From: Phoebastria nigripes
Taxonomy: Eukaryota; Chordata; Aves; Procellariiformes; Diomedeidae
Direction of reading: 5' to 3'
DNA: 64,000 bases
NCBI GenBank assembly: GCA_035582835.1
Contig: JAYKAV010002952.1
Coordinates: 145,230 to 209,229, forward strand
The position numbers and the translations under genes were made by a program. Below are positions 20,214 through 32,307 of the stretch, in pieces (position 1 is the first letter of the stretch; each line of letters begins with the position of its first letter). The notes beneath the pieces are model-generated. The model made no database searches, had not been told where the DNA came from, and saw nothing but the letters and a program-made list of their open reading frames with translations.

Positions 20214-23047
20214 AATCTTCTGGGTCTTTAACTGAAGAATTTGGTAAAAGGATTGAATCCCTCAATAGAGTGGTTGGGTTTTTTTTTCCATTAACCGTGT
20301 CCCTTTTTGTGGAAATCAAAACATGGAGAAGAGTGAAAGGATCTAGTGTTTTGTGAAGTTGAGACAAGGATGAGGGGTCCATCTCAGAATATCTTCCAAT
20401 ACCCTCATTTGAATGTAGCCAATGTTAATGAAGGTTGAACCTGGGCTCACTACTGATGTGATTTAAAATTCATTGTGTGCTCTCAGGCTAATGCATATGA
20501 GTGTAAATGAGCCCAGACCTACTCAGGTTTTTTTAAGATGTCCTTGTCTTCCATTTGTGGAGTCTCTACGACCGAGAAAAAACAAGTCTCTCTACCATGA
20601 TAGTGCAAATGTCAGTGGACTGTCTGTCTTGCTTTTTCATAGGTTTGAAAAAAACCTTTTGACAACATCACACCTCATATATGTAGCTATAATACTACTT
20701 GTGCAAATGAAGGCCAGAAATACTGCTGAATGATGCAGTTTGCAAGGCTTAGTTTTCTCTGTAAGTCTTAAATAGTAACACTTCCTGCATCCTGTTCTTG
20801 AAATATTGACCATCAGGCACTGATCCTAATTTTCTATCTAATCGGCATACAGAAACTGTGCCTGTGGTGAGTCATCTGTCACAGAGTTCCATTAGCAGAT
20901 TTCAAGTATTGACTGGCAAAAGAAGTGTTCACTTTCCTGAGATTGTTAACAATCTATAGGATAATATACAATATGTCTACAGTTGCCATTAATGGAAGAT
21001 TGATGAGGATAAACCTCATTTGTAACAAAGTTACTGGTTTGCAAACACTTCATAAATAAAAGACAAGTCTGACTCAATGAACAGCTCCTAATGAGTATTT
21101 CAAATTTTATTGATGCCAAGAAGTGAAGTAATAACTACTGCGAAGTAGTAATGTTGTTTTAGCTGTATGGTTTAAAGATGTAACAGCCTCTTTGTGATCT
21201 TAGCTCAATAAACTCTCCTCACTAAATCAACACTGTTCTACGATTTTGTAAGGCATATTATCTGATTTCAGAACACAGGTAATCAAATGTGTGAAGTGCA
21301 GGTGTCAGCTCTTTTATGTCTACAGATCCGTGCAGGTCCAAGAAACATAGATGCATGATTTCTGTATGTATCAAAATATTTGCATTTGTATCATTTGTCA
21401 AGGTGAACTTTGCTGGTGGATATGGAAATGCACCCAGTTAATATTAGAAAGGGTTTTTTTAAAAAGTAGCAATAGAAGCAATCATTTTAACACTGTAATA
21501 GGATCTATACTTGTGCTATTGAAACCAGAATTATTTTAACATCCATTTCATTGTTCCTTCACTTAATTGTTAATGCTTTGACAGAATTTAATAATTCATC
21601 TTTTGCATGTATTTATGTGACTGGGCATTTCTCTAACATTAAGTAGATATTTACTTAATTCACTTGTCTTCTGTTATGAATATCAAATTTAAATGTCTAT
21701 GTTTTTTCCAGTATCGTGAGAAACTGATGAACTTAATGTTGAATTTTTCACTGTTAAGACTTTTTTTTGGTGTCTCAGGGGACAAGTGTATAGTAGTCTT
21801 CATCTTCAGACACAGAGCTTCAACAGAATCTGGTAGGAACTGCAGAAAGATATGAGGTTTTCTGTTTTCATTTTTTCCATTGAGAACATCTCAGTCACAT
21901 TTATGCAGTTCTGCTTGATGCCAGAATGGTTCTTTTCTTGTCGTTCATCAAAACATTCATCTTTCTGCAAAAAGGCACATCTTAAGAATAATTTTAAGAA
22001 CTTGAACCATTACTACCTTTCTACCGAGTTGGACAACAATGTTATAGTAGACCTGATTACTAATTGCTTTATAGCTTAATTTCTAGCTATTTGAAGGAAG
22101 GTTTACGTTAATCAACTACTCAAGCAGGAAATAATTATATGTAGTCACTAAAGGCAACTGTTTTCCCCAGTCATAAGAAATATTTATTATATAAGGAGTC
22201 TTTAGAGAATAAATGTATTATGTCTCTTACTTACAATAATCCGTGAACCTGTTTAAATTTACCTCTTGGAAAAATCTGATGATAAATAAAATGAGAAGTG
22301 ATGTTCCATTTTTTATAAGAAACTGTTAAAAGACATGCCTTCACTAATTCATAAATAATAATCAGGCAGATCTTTATTGAAGTTGCCTCAGTTGCCTGTT
22401 TCCTTTTGTTTACATCTATTTTACTATTCAAAGTTTCTTTAGGTTGTGTTGTCTTTGTATTCATCTTGTGAATTTCACATTTTCAATGGCTTGCTTTCAG
22501 TACAGTAGTTAGTAATTTTTTGCGCACTTAGAAAAAAATGCTTACTGGTAAAAGTCAATTTAGACCCAGTGAAGGTAATGTACCTGTTATAATGTAGCTG
22601 ACTGGGATTCTGGTTCATAATTCCAGGAGAGTCACAGTCTGCTGAAATATGTGGTTATAACAGTGGTAACAAGATCACGTATTTTGTTGAATATTTATTT
22701 TCTGTATTATAGTTCATGTTCAACAAACTCCTTTCCCCTTGGCCAGGCTAGTCAAGACAGCTCATGTAAAGGGAACAGATCATAAAAGATATCTTTGAGA
22801 ACTGCGTCTGTTATTGAGCTTCAACAGTCCATGAAAATACGCCTCAGGAGCGATTAACATCTACTTTGGTTCTCACTGGCCTAGGGTATGATACCATCAG
22901 CCGTTTCTTCAGTTTGATATCTCTATCGCCAGCTGAGGAATATTTTTGAACTATTCTTCCTTCCCCTGCTACAAGCTGTGCTTGTAGCACAGCACAGTGT
23001 TTATTTGCGTAATGGCTCTTATCAGACCAGGAAAAAAAGTACTTAGC
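20214..23047. other. AT-rich sequence without recognisable gene
   Basis: No gene or identifiable repeat was seen. Open frames of 60-90 codons occur on both strands without family motifs. Confidence 0.5.
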
Positions 23048-23067
23048 TTATTTATTTATTTATTTAG
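23048..23067. repeat. (TTTA)n microsatellite
   Basis: About five TTTA units in a row. Confidence 0.85.
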
Positions 23068-24349
23068 ATCAAATTGTCGGAGAAGCACTGGATTTTTATG
23101 CCAAAGAGGACTTTAACTTTTGGACTAATCAAGGTCAGTGAAGCTGGCTGCAGAAAGGGGAAGATGCAAGGAGAGAGCAAGAAGAGAGAAGTAATTTCTA
23201 GGAGAAGAAAATGTGAAGTCAGCTGTTTTGACTAGATCTGAATAGTTCTTCCACAGATATTTGATATTGGGCATGTAAGACAAGACTATTTATTGTATTC
23301 TTAAAATAATATTTAGGGAAAAAAAAAGTAATATATTAGTGGTGTGGAAAAGGGTGTTTTAGCAAACTTAGCACTGGAAGCAGGTGTATGGATAGAAAGG
23401 CATGAGACAGCACAGATTTTGAGGGAGTCCACATTAGTCCAGAGAAGCACAATAGGGTTTATGTCCCAGAGCATGACAAGAGCAAAAGGAAGGACACAGT
23501 GCTGGAGAAGCTACAGTCTCAGAGTCAGAAAGTGTTAAGACACCTGACGGCAGCAGACTGCTGAATGGACAGAGGAGGCGGGAGACTTTATAACAATTTG
23601 TGTCCAAAGTGGATGGAGGCAAAGGGCCATTTCTTACCATAAATAACCTCTAGGATGAAGTTGAAAAGACATTCACTCATAGAGAGGGCAGAAGCCTCCA
23701 GTACCAGATGACTTAGAAAGTTTTCATTATGCACCTAAAACCACATCTTTGCACTGACCTAAGTTATGTAAGACAAAATGAGTTACAAGAAAGAACTTTG
23801 TTCCTTTCCACTGTTTAGTTAAAGTTGTAACCTATCAATCAATTCATGTTCTCGTCTTTATTTTTTTTTTATCTGTCTATCCTGTAAGCCTGAAGAACAC
23901 AATGAGAAATTTTGTACACTCTGTTATGCCCCGGGAGATCAAAGTTAAGATTTAAATGAGTTTATTAATGGCCTCTATTCGGTATTTTCTTCTAGGGAAA
24001 ACAGTATCGAATAAGTTATCGATGACGTGACATGAATAATACATTGCAAGAACCAAGTTCATGAATAGTCCTAAATCTTAGTTCATTTTTATATACCTAG
24101 TCAGCTGCAAAACAGATTGTGCCTGTCTTACAAATAAGAAAAACCTACATTTGTTAGACACATCATTAATGAATAATTCAGCAAGTCTTAAAGAAAACTG
24201 AATTTCACAATTTAGTTTGAAGTAGTCTGTGTTCAAGAGAGACAGGTATTTTATTGTGACATATCTTCTGTTGCAAGAAACACCTTTTCATTTACAAACA
24301 TGCTTGCTATCACTCCATATTGAATAACACTCAAAAGAGTGGTGGGACT
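23068..24349. other. AT-rich sequence without recognisable gene
   Basis: No gene was recognised. The section 23340-23640 is less AT-rich and open for 64-68 codons on both strands, with no recognised product. Confidence 0.5.
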
Positions 24350-25450
24350 TCAGTATGGATAAATTCTGAAGTTGTTAGTGCAGTTGAGAAAGGCAGAATA
24401 GAAGGTCTTATTGCTGCATACTGTACAGGCACAAAAGACAAAAGCTTTATGGGAGTTAGAAAGGATAAATAACTCAAAAAGCCTCAGTTTTGTTCTAAGC
24501 CCTAAAAGAGAGATAGATATAAGGCTATCTGAAAATAAAGATATATTTTTAATTAAATGTGTAAATAAATGTTCTGGTTTGATTTGATTTTTTTGAGGGG
24601 TGGGATCACCTGTTTCTTGGAGAAGGGCTAGGAAGACAGGGAGCTGAGATATACATCCTACAAGGAAATCTGTTATCATTAGGAGACCACTGCAGCCTTG
24701 GATGAGAAGGTGGATCACATGCAGGAAGACTGAAGCAAGTGTAGAATGCTCTGGTCAGTGTGAGTGCTGCCCTGATCTTCAAGGGACAGACCCAGACATG
24801 GATGGATTTCAAGCTGTCCTGTGGATTTAATGAAAGCAGGGGTGTATGAACAGAGAGCTGAACAACAACAAAGCACTTGCTAAGTTTCTTGGAGAAAATC
24901 AACGTTGTCCATGTCTGCAGTTTCACAGATGCATCTGTTAACAAGGAGAGGTGAATTATGCCAAGCAGCAGCAGAAGGAATTGAAGGTAGGAAAGCAGGA
25001 GCTAGAAACAGAGGGAACTGTATCCTGTGTGCTGGCTTCCCTAGGAAAAAGAAATAGGCATCTCTGACTTAAAAATCCACCTGAATCCATCCCAAATGGA
25101 AGAATAATTGCAGCATGTGGACAAGTTTGGAAACAGGACTTGCAACCATCAGTAAAACAAGGAGATGAAAGCTCAGAGCTGTTCATTGTTCAGCCTGTTG
25201 TTGAGATAAAAACACTAAAAGCTTGTGTGACTAAGATTTATGCTGAGGTGTCAGAAAATGGTAACTTTAAACACAGGATGTTATTGAAATGTAGAATTAA
25301 CAAAAAGAGTTTTATAATTGCCTTTGGTCTGGTTTGTAGAGTCAGTGCCATATTCTCTGTTTCTCTCAATAAAACTGGAATAGTAGGTTCACTGAGGCAC
25401 AGCAGGGGCAAGAACTGAATCTTATACTGCAGACACAGGTTTTTTTCATG
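24350..25450. other. Less AT-rich unassigned segment with consecutive minus-strand open frames
   Basis: Three minus-strand open frames follow one another or overlap here (24350-24718, 122 codons; 24606-24944, 112 codons; 24956-25186, 76 codons). They lie in different frames, and none shows a motif or splice signals that I could defend. The segment runs up to the CR1 at 25482. It may be an old decayed repeat or simply a local composition change that thins out stop codons. Confidence 0.3.
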
Positions 25451-25481
25451 TGAATTATCTCCTTTATATAGGAAACATCTC

Positions 25482-26505
25482 TTGAGAGGAAGGAAGGTAC
25501 AATACCAAGACAATATGAAGTCTAGCTGGAGTTCAGTAACTAGCAGTATTCCCCCAGGGTCAATACTGGGTCTAGTCCTGCTCCACATCTTCATTAATGA
25601 TCTGGATGATGGGGCAGAGTGTACCCTCAGCAAGTTTGCTGATGACACCAAACTGGGAGGAATGGCTGATACACCAGAAGGTCATGCTGCCATCCAGAGG
25701 GACCTCAACAGACTCCTCATGCAGTTCAACAAGGGGAAGTGCAAAGTCCTGAACCTGTGGAGGAACAACCCCATGCACTAGTACATGCTGGGGACCACCC
25801 AGCTGGAAAGTGGCTTTGCAGAAAAGGACCTGGAGTCCTGGTGGGCACCAAGTTGAACATGAGCCAGCAATGTGCCCCTGCAGAAAAGAAAGCTGATGGT
25901 ATTCTGGGCTGCATTAGGCAAAGTATTGCCAGCAGGTGGAGGGAGGTGATTCTTCCCCTCTACTCAGCACTGGTGAGGCCACACCTGGAGTACTGTGTCC
26001 AGCTCTGGGCTCCCCAGTACAAGAGAGACATGGACATACTGGAGAGAGTCCAACGAAGGCTCATGAAGACGATTAAGGGACTGGAGTATCTCTCCTATGA
26101 CGAAAGGCTGAGAGAGCTGGGACTGTTTAACCTAGAGAAGAGAAGGCTCAGGGGTGATCTTATTAATGAATATAAATACCTGAACGGAGGGTGCAAAGTC
26201 AACAGAGCCAGGCTCTTTTCAGCGGTGCCCAGTGGCATGACCAGAGGCAATAGGCACAAAATTAAACACAGGAGGTGCCATGTGAACATCAGGAAACACT
26301 TTTTTTACTCTGACGGTGACCGAGCCCTGGCACAGGTTGCCCAGGGAGGTTGTGGAGTCTCCATCCTTGGACATATTCAAAAGCCACCTAGACATGGTGC
26401 TGGACAACCATTTCTAGGTGGCCCTGCCTGAGCAGGGTGGTTGGACCAGATGATGTCTGGAGGTTCCTTCCAACCTCAACCATTCTGTGGTTCTGTGATT
26501 CTATA
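25482..26505 (+). mobile_element. CR1 LINE, 5'-truncated, with broken reverse-transcriptase C-terminal half
   Basis: This is the longest LINE copy in the window. The plus strand shows the reverse-transcriptase active-site region: S-I-P-P-G-S-I-L-G, then I-F-I-N-D-L-D-D-G, then F-A-D-D-T-K-L-G-G, where FADD is the polymerase C motif. The frame stops at 25779-25781, and the C-terminal part resumes in another frame (25739-26431: C-I-R-Q-S-I-A-S-R, then [16 protein letters not shown]). The tail reads GGTTGGACCAGATGATGTCT...CCAACCTCAACCATTCTGTG and ends GTGATTCTATAG. The frameshift and the truncated 5' end make it dead. The 137-codon minus-strand frame at 25238-25651 is partly a shadow of this element. 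Confidence 0.95.
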
Positions 26506-29500
26506 GTACGTATGCAAGGTCAAGCACGTTTTCTGCAGAAAGAAGGAATTATAATCATTAAATATATGTATCCATGCTGCTCTTGCTGTTAAAAGGACAA
26601 TGGCATTATTTCCTGCCTCTTCATCTAATCTCCAGGCCTGAAACCAGCAGACTGGATTCTTTAATTAACCCAAAAACAGAGAGCTGAAGTAGCAATGAAA
26701 TCACCAGTGGCAGACTTACTGGTGTTTTAAAAGGAAGGCATAGTAAGGCAACTTTTCAAGGTCTCATGACTGGGCTTCCATAGTTTCCTTGTCCACACTA
26801 CAATATACTTGAAGTCTTTTGAGAACAAAATAGAGATGAAAACTTGGTGAGAAAAATCATGTCTTCACAATAAATTGTAACAGTTCCTGAACTAAATAAG
26901 ATGAAAATTCACATGTTCATCATATATCTAAATACCAAAAAGCTCACATAAGATTACTTTTAGAAAGGAAATTTAGCTAATTTTAACTTCAAAAATATTT
27001 GAGTTACAGTTATTAATGGAGGTGTGGATCAACTGTCTTTTCTGTACCTACCCAACTTTCCTTATGCATGGTCTGTAATCATATCTTCATGGTATCTCAG
27101 TAGAACTGCATAGTAACTATTCATCCCAAATATTTCCTTCAACAATAGCTTATGAACATTTATTTTAAAAAATAATCAATTTCAGTATTGGAAACTGCTA
27201 GGAAATATAAATATCATGACTCTGTAGAACTATGTCCATGATCTAAAAGAGAACAAGAAATAATTTTGTCTGACGCTTAAAAAAATCAACAGTTAAATCC
27301 TTAAAGAATAATTTTCTACTAGCAATGAGTAGAAAACAAGATCCTTTTACACTACAGTAACCTAAGTAAAACTTTAAAGTTAGGTATGTCAAATGCTGTT
27401 ATAAAAAATATTATAGTACTCTAGCAAGATTTTTAAAAATGTTTTCTATGAAGAGTAAATGTTTCAAAAAATGCAATATTGATACACATTCAAATGTAAA
27501 GAAAGTTTCATATTCGTATCATTCCTGAGCTTGCTGCTAAGACTAGCTGTTAAATATATCAATTTATGAGATATATGCATAATTGTAAAGGCTCTAAAAT
27601 ACATTTTGGTGACAAAAATTGCATGAAGAATAGTTGCATTTGAAAAAAGAAAAGTCTCTTACAAATAACATCGTTTAGGTGCTTTTCCACTTCAGAAAAT
27701 TTACAGAACTGACTTTTATATGTTCAGCAAAATTTTTCTTAAGGAAAGAAAGAATTACCCATTTGATCTGCTGCAATTATGTAGCCATTTTGCTATTATT
27801 ATTAACATGGTTATATATCCATTTTGTGAACTTAAGGCCCAGTTGTAAATTATAGAAATCAGTAAAACTGATAGTGTCATGTTGTCATATAATGGAAACA
27901 AGTCTTATCGTTCAGACAAATGAGTGCAATGAATATACTCAGTCCCACACTGCCTGTAAAATTGGCACAACTGTCCATGAAGGGGGAGTTAGTACAAACA
28001 AATCTACCCACGCTGTCGGTATAGCTGATACAGAATTAACATCAGTGGCAGAACTAGCAGAGCAGGAAAGGCACAGATTTTGGGAATAAAACAAGAAAAT
28101 CCATATAACGTTTTCTTCTGTCCTTGGATTCTTTATTTTTCAGCATCAGGAGCCATTTCCAGCAATGCAGGTTTAAAATGGAGCATTGACTCAGGAGCAA
28201 GAGAACATATTTCTTCTTCCATCTACTCCATTATTTTTTCTTTGGCTGTTTTTATTGGTCCTTTCCCATATGCAAGGGATATGGAAATTAAGGAATATTT
28301 TCTGTTGCCTTCCCTTTTTATTTGCTCTAGCTGGAGAGTCAGTAGGGCACATATTAGTGAAGAGAGCTATAGGTAAGCAAGCTAGTCTGTCTCATTTAGA
28401 ATGAAATGCCTTTTAGTATGGAAAAAATATAAACTTCATATGTGAGGAAGAAGGATTCTTGGGTCTGCCTGTATGACATGATACATTTCTTATTTTTAGG
28501 GAGTCCAGTAGATAGAGTAAGTTTCATCTTAGGAACCTATTTTTTCAGAATTGGCTTTACATTTTTGAGACATAGATTTACAGTTGAATGCAACATCCTG
28601 TCAGTCAGCGTACTGAAACCAGGAAGGTCAAAGAATAGGTATTGAACAAAATTACCTTGTCTGCAAAAATGTGTGGAAATCATGTCCAAAATCAGAATGT
28701 AACCTATCCTCGTGTCATATTATAGGGTTTCATTAAATCAAAACAATACAAAACTCTTCAGACTTACCTGACTTTAGTTCCCATTCACACTGTTTAATCA
28801 TTATTATTCCTTATGTATATCTGAGAAAGGGTAAAAGTCATGCACTGATATTTTTTCCTAAGTGCTCTACTTCATAACAGAGCTATTCTGACACCATTCT
28901 CTTCTTCCTATGATGCTATCATCCCTCTTGCCTTTCCAGCATGCGCATGTGCAGAAGAAAAATCTTTTCTGGCTTCAGCTCTTAAACTGTTGAGGAAAAT
29001 AGTATCTGTGTGTGTCATTTAGAGCTCTCTGAGAAGATTTATTTGCTACCACTTTTTATGCACTAAGAACAATAATAATTTGACAAATGTTGCAACAAAA
29101 TTATGTAACAGCAAATGATAGGACTTACTGGCAGGTATAAGTTGGTTCTTGGTGGGATTTGCCAAGTATCTGAATGAAGTCACTCTAAATATTATGAATA
29201 CTGTCATGCTTTTAAATCCTTCCAGAAGCAAAATCTAAAATACAAAGAAATATCAGCAAAACAGTGAACTGTAACCAAAGAACACTGTTTTTTTCCACAA
29301 TTTGTAGATCTTAGATATAGTTGTCTGCATACTGTACAATAAGGAATATTACCTGTGTCAAATCTCAGCATACAAACAAATCCTTCTATGTTATCTAAGT
29401 GGTTCCAAATTAAAAGCAGATAACACAGCAGTGGCATTAACCTTTGGTATTGCATCATATGTAGAGGCAATCTGACTGGCCAACTGCAAACAACATACAC

Positions 29501-30382
29501 ATTAAAGTAGGACAACGTGGTATCAGGAAAAATAGGACACCCTAGAAATTAAGGACAGATTGAGCACTTAAGATTGCAAGATATATACAAAAGGAAAAGG
29601 AGAAAGAAGTTTCTGTGTATAGCTTATGGTAGGGTGGGGTTTTTGTTTGTCTGATTGACCAATTTCTGTTTTCCGTTGAGAAATATTCACCAGAAATGTT
29701 ATTGCTTGAGTTATGAGTGTCATAGAGTTACACATGGAGAAACCCAGAGTAACTCCCATTCGGAAAAAGGATTTAAAAAAGAAACAATACATACTTCCTT
29801 AAAGACTTGTCTTTTCCATGATAAAAGTAGGATAGTTGCCAAAGGATGAAAGCCTAAGATAAAAAGACCTCAAAATAGGGCAAAGTAACAGCCCTCTTTA
29901 AAAACCACTTTTTGTAAAGCATTTTCTAGCTAATTAAAAATAAAAAGTTACTAATGAATAAAGTTTTGTCAGTATTCATCTCAATAATCTACCATCTGGA
30001 CTATAAGCTAAGGCTTGTTGCAATCTTAGAATGGCTTGACTGAAAATGTTTGTAAAAACTAACACCCGAACTGTACTTGTAAATCTTTTTCATCAAACTA
30101 AAAAAGAAAAATCTTGGTATCCTCCTATGGCACACTCTAAACAGAGTCAAATGTTGAAATCGCTGTTAAACAGAATAGTTTGCTGACCAGCCGTGCTGTC
30201 ATCTTCCCACATACAGCCTTGCCACTGACTGTCATCAGCAAGTATGAAAGCCTTTCTTGAGTCCAGATACCTTCTGCTCCATGACCAACAATGCCTCACA
30301 ATGCTCAATGCCTGTTGAGCAGTTCCATAGCGGTTACTCCATTTTCAAGGGAGAGGCTGTTAAGGTATGTGTGCAGGTAGCT
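26506..30382. other. AT-rich stretch without recognisable gene
   Basis: No gene was recognised. A plus-strand frame at 27874-28089 (71 codons) is polar and uninterrupted but matches no family known to me and has no convincing splice context. Confidence 0.5.
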
Positions 30383-30543
30383 AATCCTGATCTATGGTTC
30401 CACCAACAAGATAACTACATGAGAAAAGTCAGGGTGCTACAGGTAACAAAAGGAGAGCAATGTACTTGTATATACCCCGACCTGTGGTATCACTAACAAG
30501 ATAGCAACATGAAAACAGCAGGACACTGCACACGAAAGAAAGG
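30383..30543 (+). repeat. Diverged tandem duplication of a unit of about 90 bp
   Basis: A segment at 30383-30452 (CTATGGTTCCACCAACAAGA...) reappears at 30472-30543 (CTGTGGTATCACTAACAAGA...). The identity is roughly 65-70% by eye over 70 bases, in the same orientation, with starts about 90 bp apart. The shared core is AACAAGATA-C-ACATGA. The family is unknown. Confidence 0.65.
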
Positions 30544-31681
30544 GGGTGTTAGTTTATCAAAATGGTGACCAAGAAAGAAAGGCAAAGGATGGACTGTGGA
30601 GCAGGACTTTAAAGCTGTTGTTGCTCTGACCACACTCACAGGTGAGTAACTGACTGGTCAAGGCCCTTGGGTGCTCTCCCCAGAGCTGGCAAGAGAGCAC
30701 CGCAAGGGCCAGGACTGGACATCCAGACATCCTAGCAGAGGCAGTGGCAACACCTGACTTAGCTCTTCAGCCCATCAGGCTTCAAAATCTTAGGGAATAA
30801 AGGCAATAAAGGCATTTTGAACAGCTGAAATACCCCACAACACTCTATATCTGTGCACAGAGTGTCCTAGAGACTCCCATGTTTCAAATAGACGTGAAGG
30901 GGCCTTATCTGAACCCTAAGGTTACCAAAAGCAATTTAACTGTGCTAGTGTGGCACCAACCTGAGTTAAATCTGTTCTGCTGTGAAGAAACACAGCAAGA
31001 CTACCAAAGACACAACTTGATCAGAGTAAATCTTACAATGGAGCACCTCTTAACAGCAACACAGAAGTTGGACCCATTTGAAAGGAAAAAGGACAATAAT
31101 TCCATCACACAATAATGCAGATTTCCTCTATTAATAGCTTTTATATTCTTCCACCTTTACTTTTTGTGGTTAAGTGCTTCTATTGCTTAAGTCAAAGTGC
31201 AGTTGAAAATAAAAGGAACTATTATGTGGGGTTTTTCTTCTAAAAGGTCAACAAAAGTTCTTCATTGTTCCAGAATAAGTGTTACCATCTGTCATCAGTT
31301 TTGCTTTGATGTAATGATGGATAAATGATCTTTATGTAGCTACATATTCTGCAGTGTTCAGAGCTGTTAAGAAACTTCCAATATTACATATAAGGTTCAT
31401 TTTGAGTATGAAAGGGAAATATGAATCAGTCATAATTATAAAGGGTTTGCCAGACTCAGCTAGAGTGGCTTTATAGCAGTATTTCATAATCCAAACTTGC
31501 AGAAGTGTTATCCATGAGCTCTATCTCTCCAAGGTAAAAATATTGAGGTAAATAGGAACAAATACATCAAACTCAGACAATTGATTATGAGTCGTAAGGC
31601 TTTGCAGATATTGTAGAAACAATAACAACAAAAACAACCACCAGAGCAGTAAGAATACTATTAAAGTCATTCAATACACTG
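30544..31681. other. Unassigned sequence, first part less AT-rich
   Basis: From 30547 to about 30842 the sequence has LTR-like traits: TG start, CA end, TTTAAAG, and two AATAAA motifs near 30796 and 30805. No target-site duplication was found, so I do not call an LTR. A 78-codon plus-strand frame at 30879-31115 is unrecognised. The remainder is AT-rich and featureless. Confidence 0.35.
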
Positions 31682-31686
31682 CAAGA

Positions 31687-31841
31687 TGTCATGGTTTAAC
31701 CCAGCAGGCAGCTAAACACCACCCAGCTGCTCGCTCACTCCCCCCACAGTGGGATGGGGGAGAGAATCAGAAGAGTAAAAATGAGAACACTTATGGGTTG
31801 AGATAAGAACAGTTTCATAATTGAAATAAAATATAGTAGTA

Positions 31842-31883
<42 letters not shown>

Positions 31884-32302
31884 TGAAAAGGAAGATAACA
31901 AAAAGAGAGAGAAATAAAACCCAAGAAAGACAAGTGATGCAAATGAAAACAATTGCTCACCACCAACCGACCGATGCCCAGCCGGTCTCCAAGCAGCGGC
32001 CCACCGGCCAGTTTTCCCCTAGTTTATATCCTGAGCATTACATCATATGAAATGGAATATTCCTTTGGCCAGTTTGGGTCAGCTGTCCTGGCTGTGCCCC
32101 CTCCCAGCTTCTTGTGCATCTCCAGCCTTCTCAGTCGGTAGAGCATGAGAAGCTGAAAAGGCCTTGACTCTGTGTAAGCACTTCTCAGCAACAACAAAAA
32201 CATCTCGATATTATCAACACTGTTTTCAGCACAAATCCAAAACATAGCCCAATAGTAGCTACTAGAAACAAAATTAACTCTATCCCAGCCAAAACCAGCA
32301 CA
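31687..32302 (-). mobile_element. Solo LTR of an avian endogenous retrovirus (LTR copy 3)
   Basis: Read on the minus strand it starts TGTGCTGGTTTTGGCTGGGA and ends GGGTTAAACCATGACA. CAAGA flanks it on both sides (31682-31686 and 32303-32307), a perfect 5-bp TSD. The TATA box is at 32023-32028 (TATAAA on the minus strand). The CCAAT of copy 1 has become CCAAA, and the ATTAAA signal is disrupted by inserted bases, so this copy is older or more decayed. Its centre corresponds to copy 1 rather than copy 2. An ATT-type repeat is expanded at 31842-31881. No retroviral genes adjoin it. Confidence 0.92.
31842..31881. repeat. (TAA)n microsatellite inside LTR copy 3
   Basis: About 13 uninterrupted TAA units, preceded by three AGT-type units. 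The matching place in LTR copy 1 (3240-3252) has only four or five ATT units, so the array grew after insertion. Confidence 0.95.
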
Positions 32303-32307
32303 CAAGA

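Noticed and set aside
25238..25651. 137-codon minus-strand open frame, the longest of its kind outside one repeat tract
   Set aside because: It partly overlaps the antisense of the CR1 at 25482 and shows no protein motif; one frame of this length is expected by chance.
30547..30842. Possible LTR with TG and CA ends and AATAAA motifs
   Set aside because: No target-site duplication or family resemblance was found, so it is only noted within the unassigned stretch.
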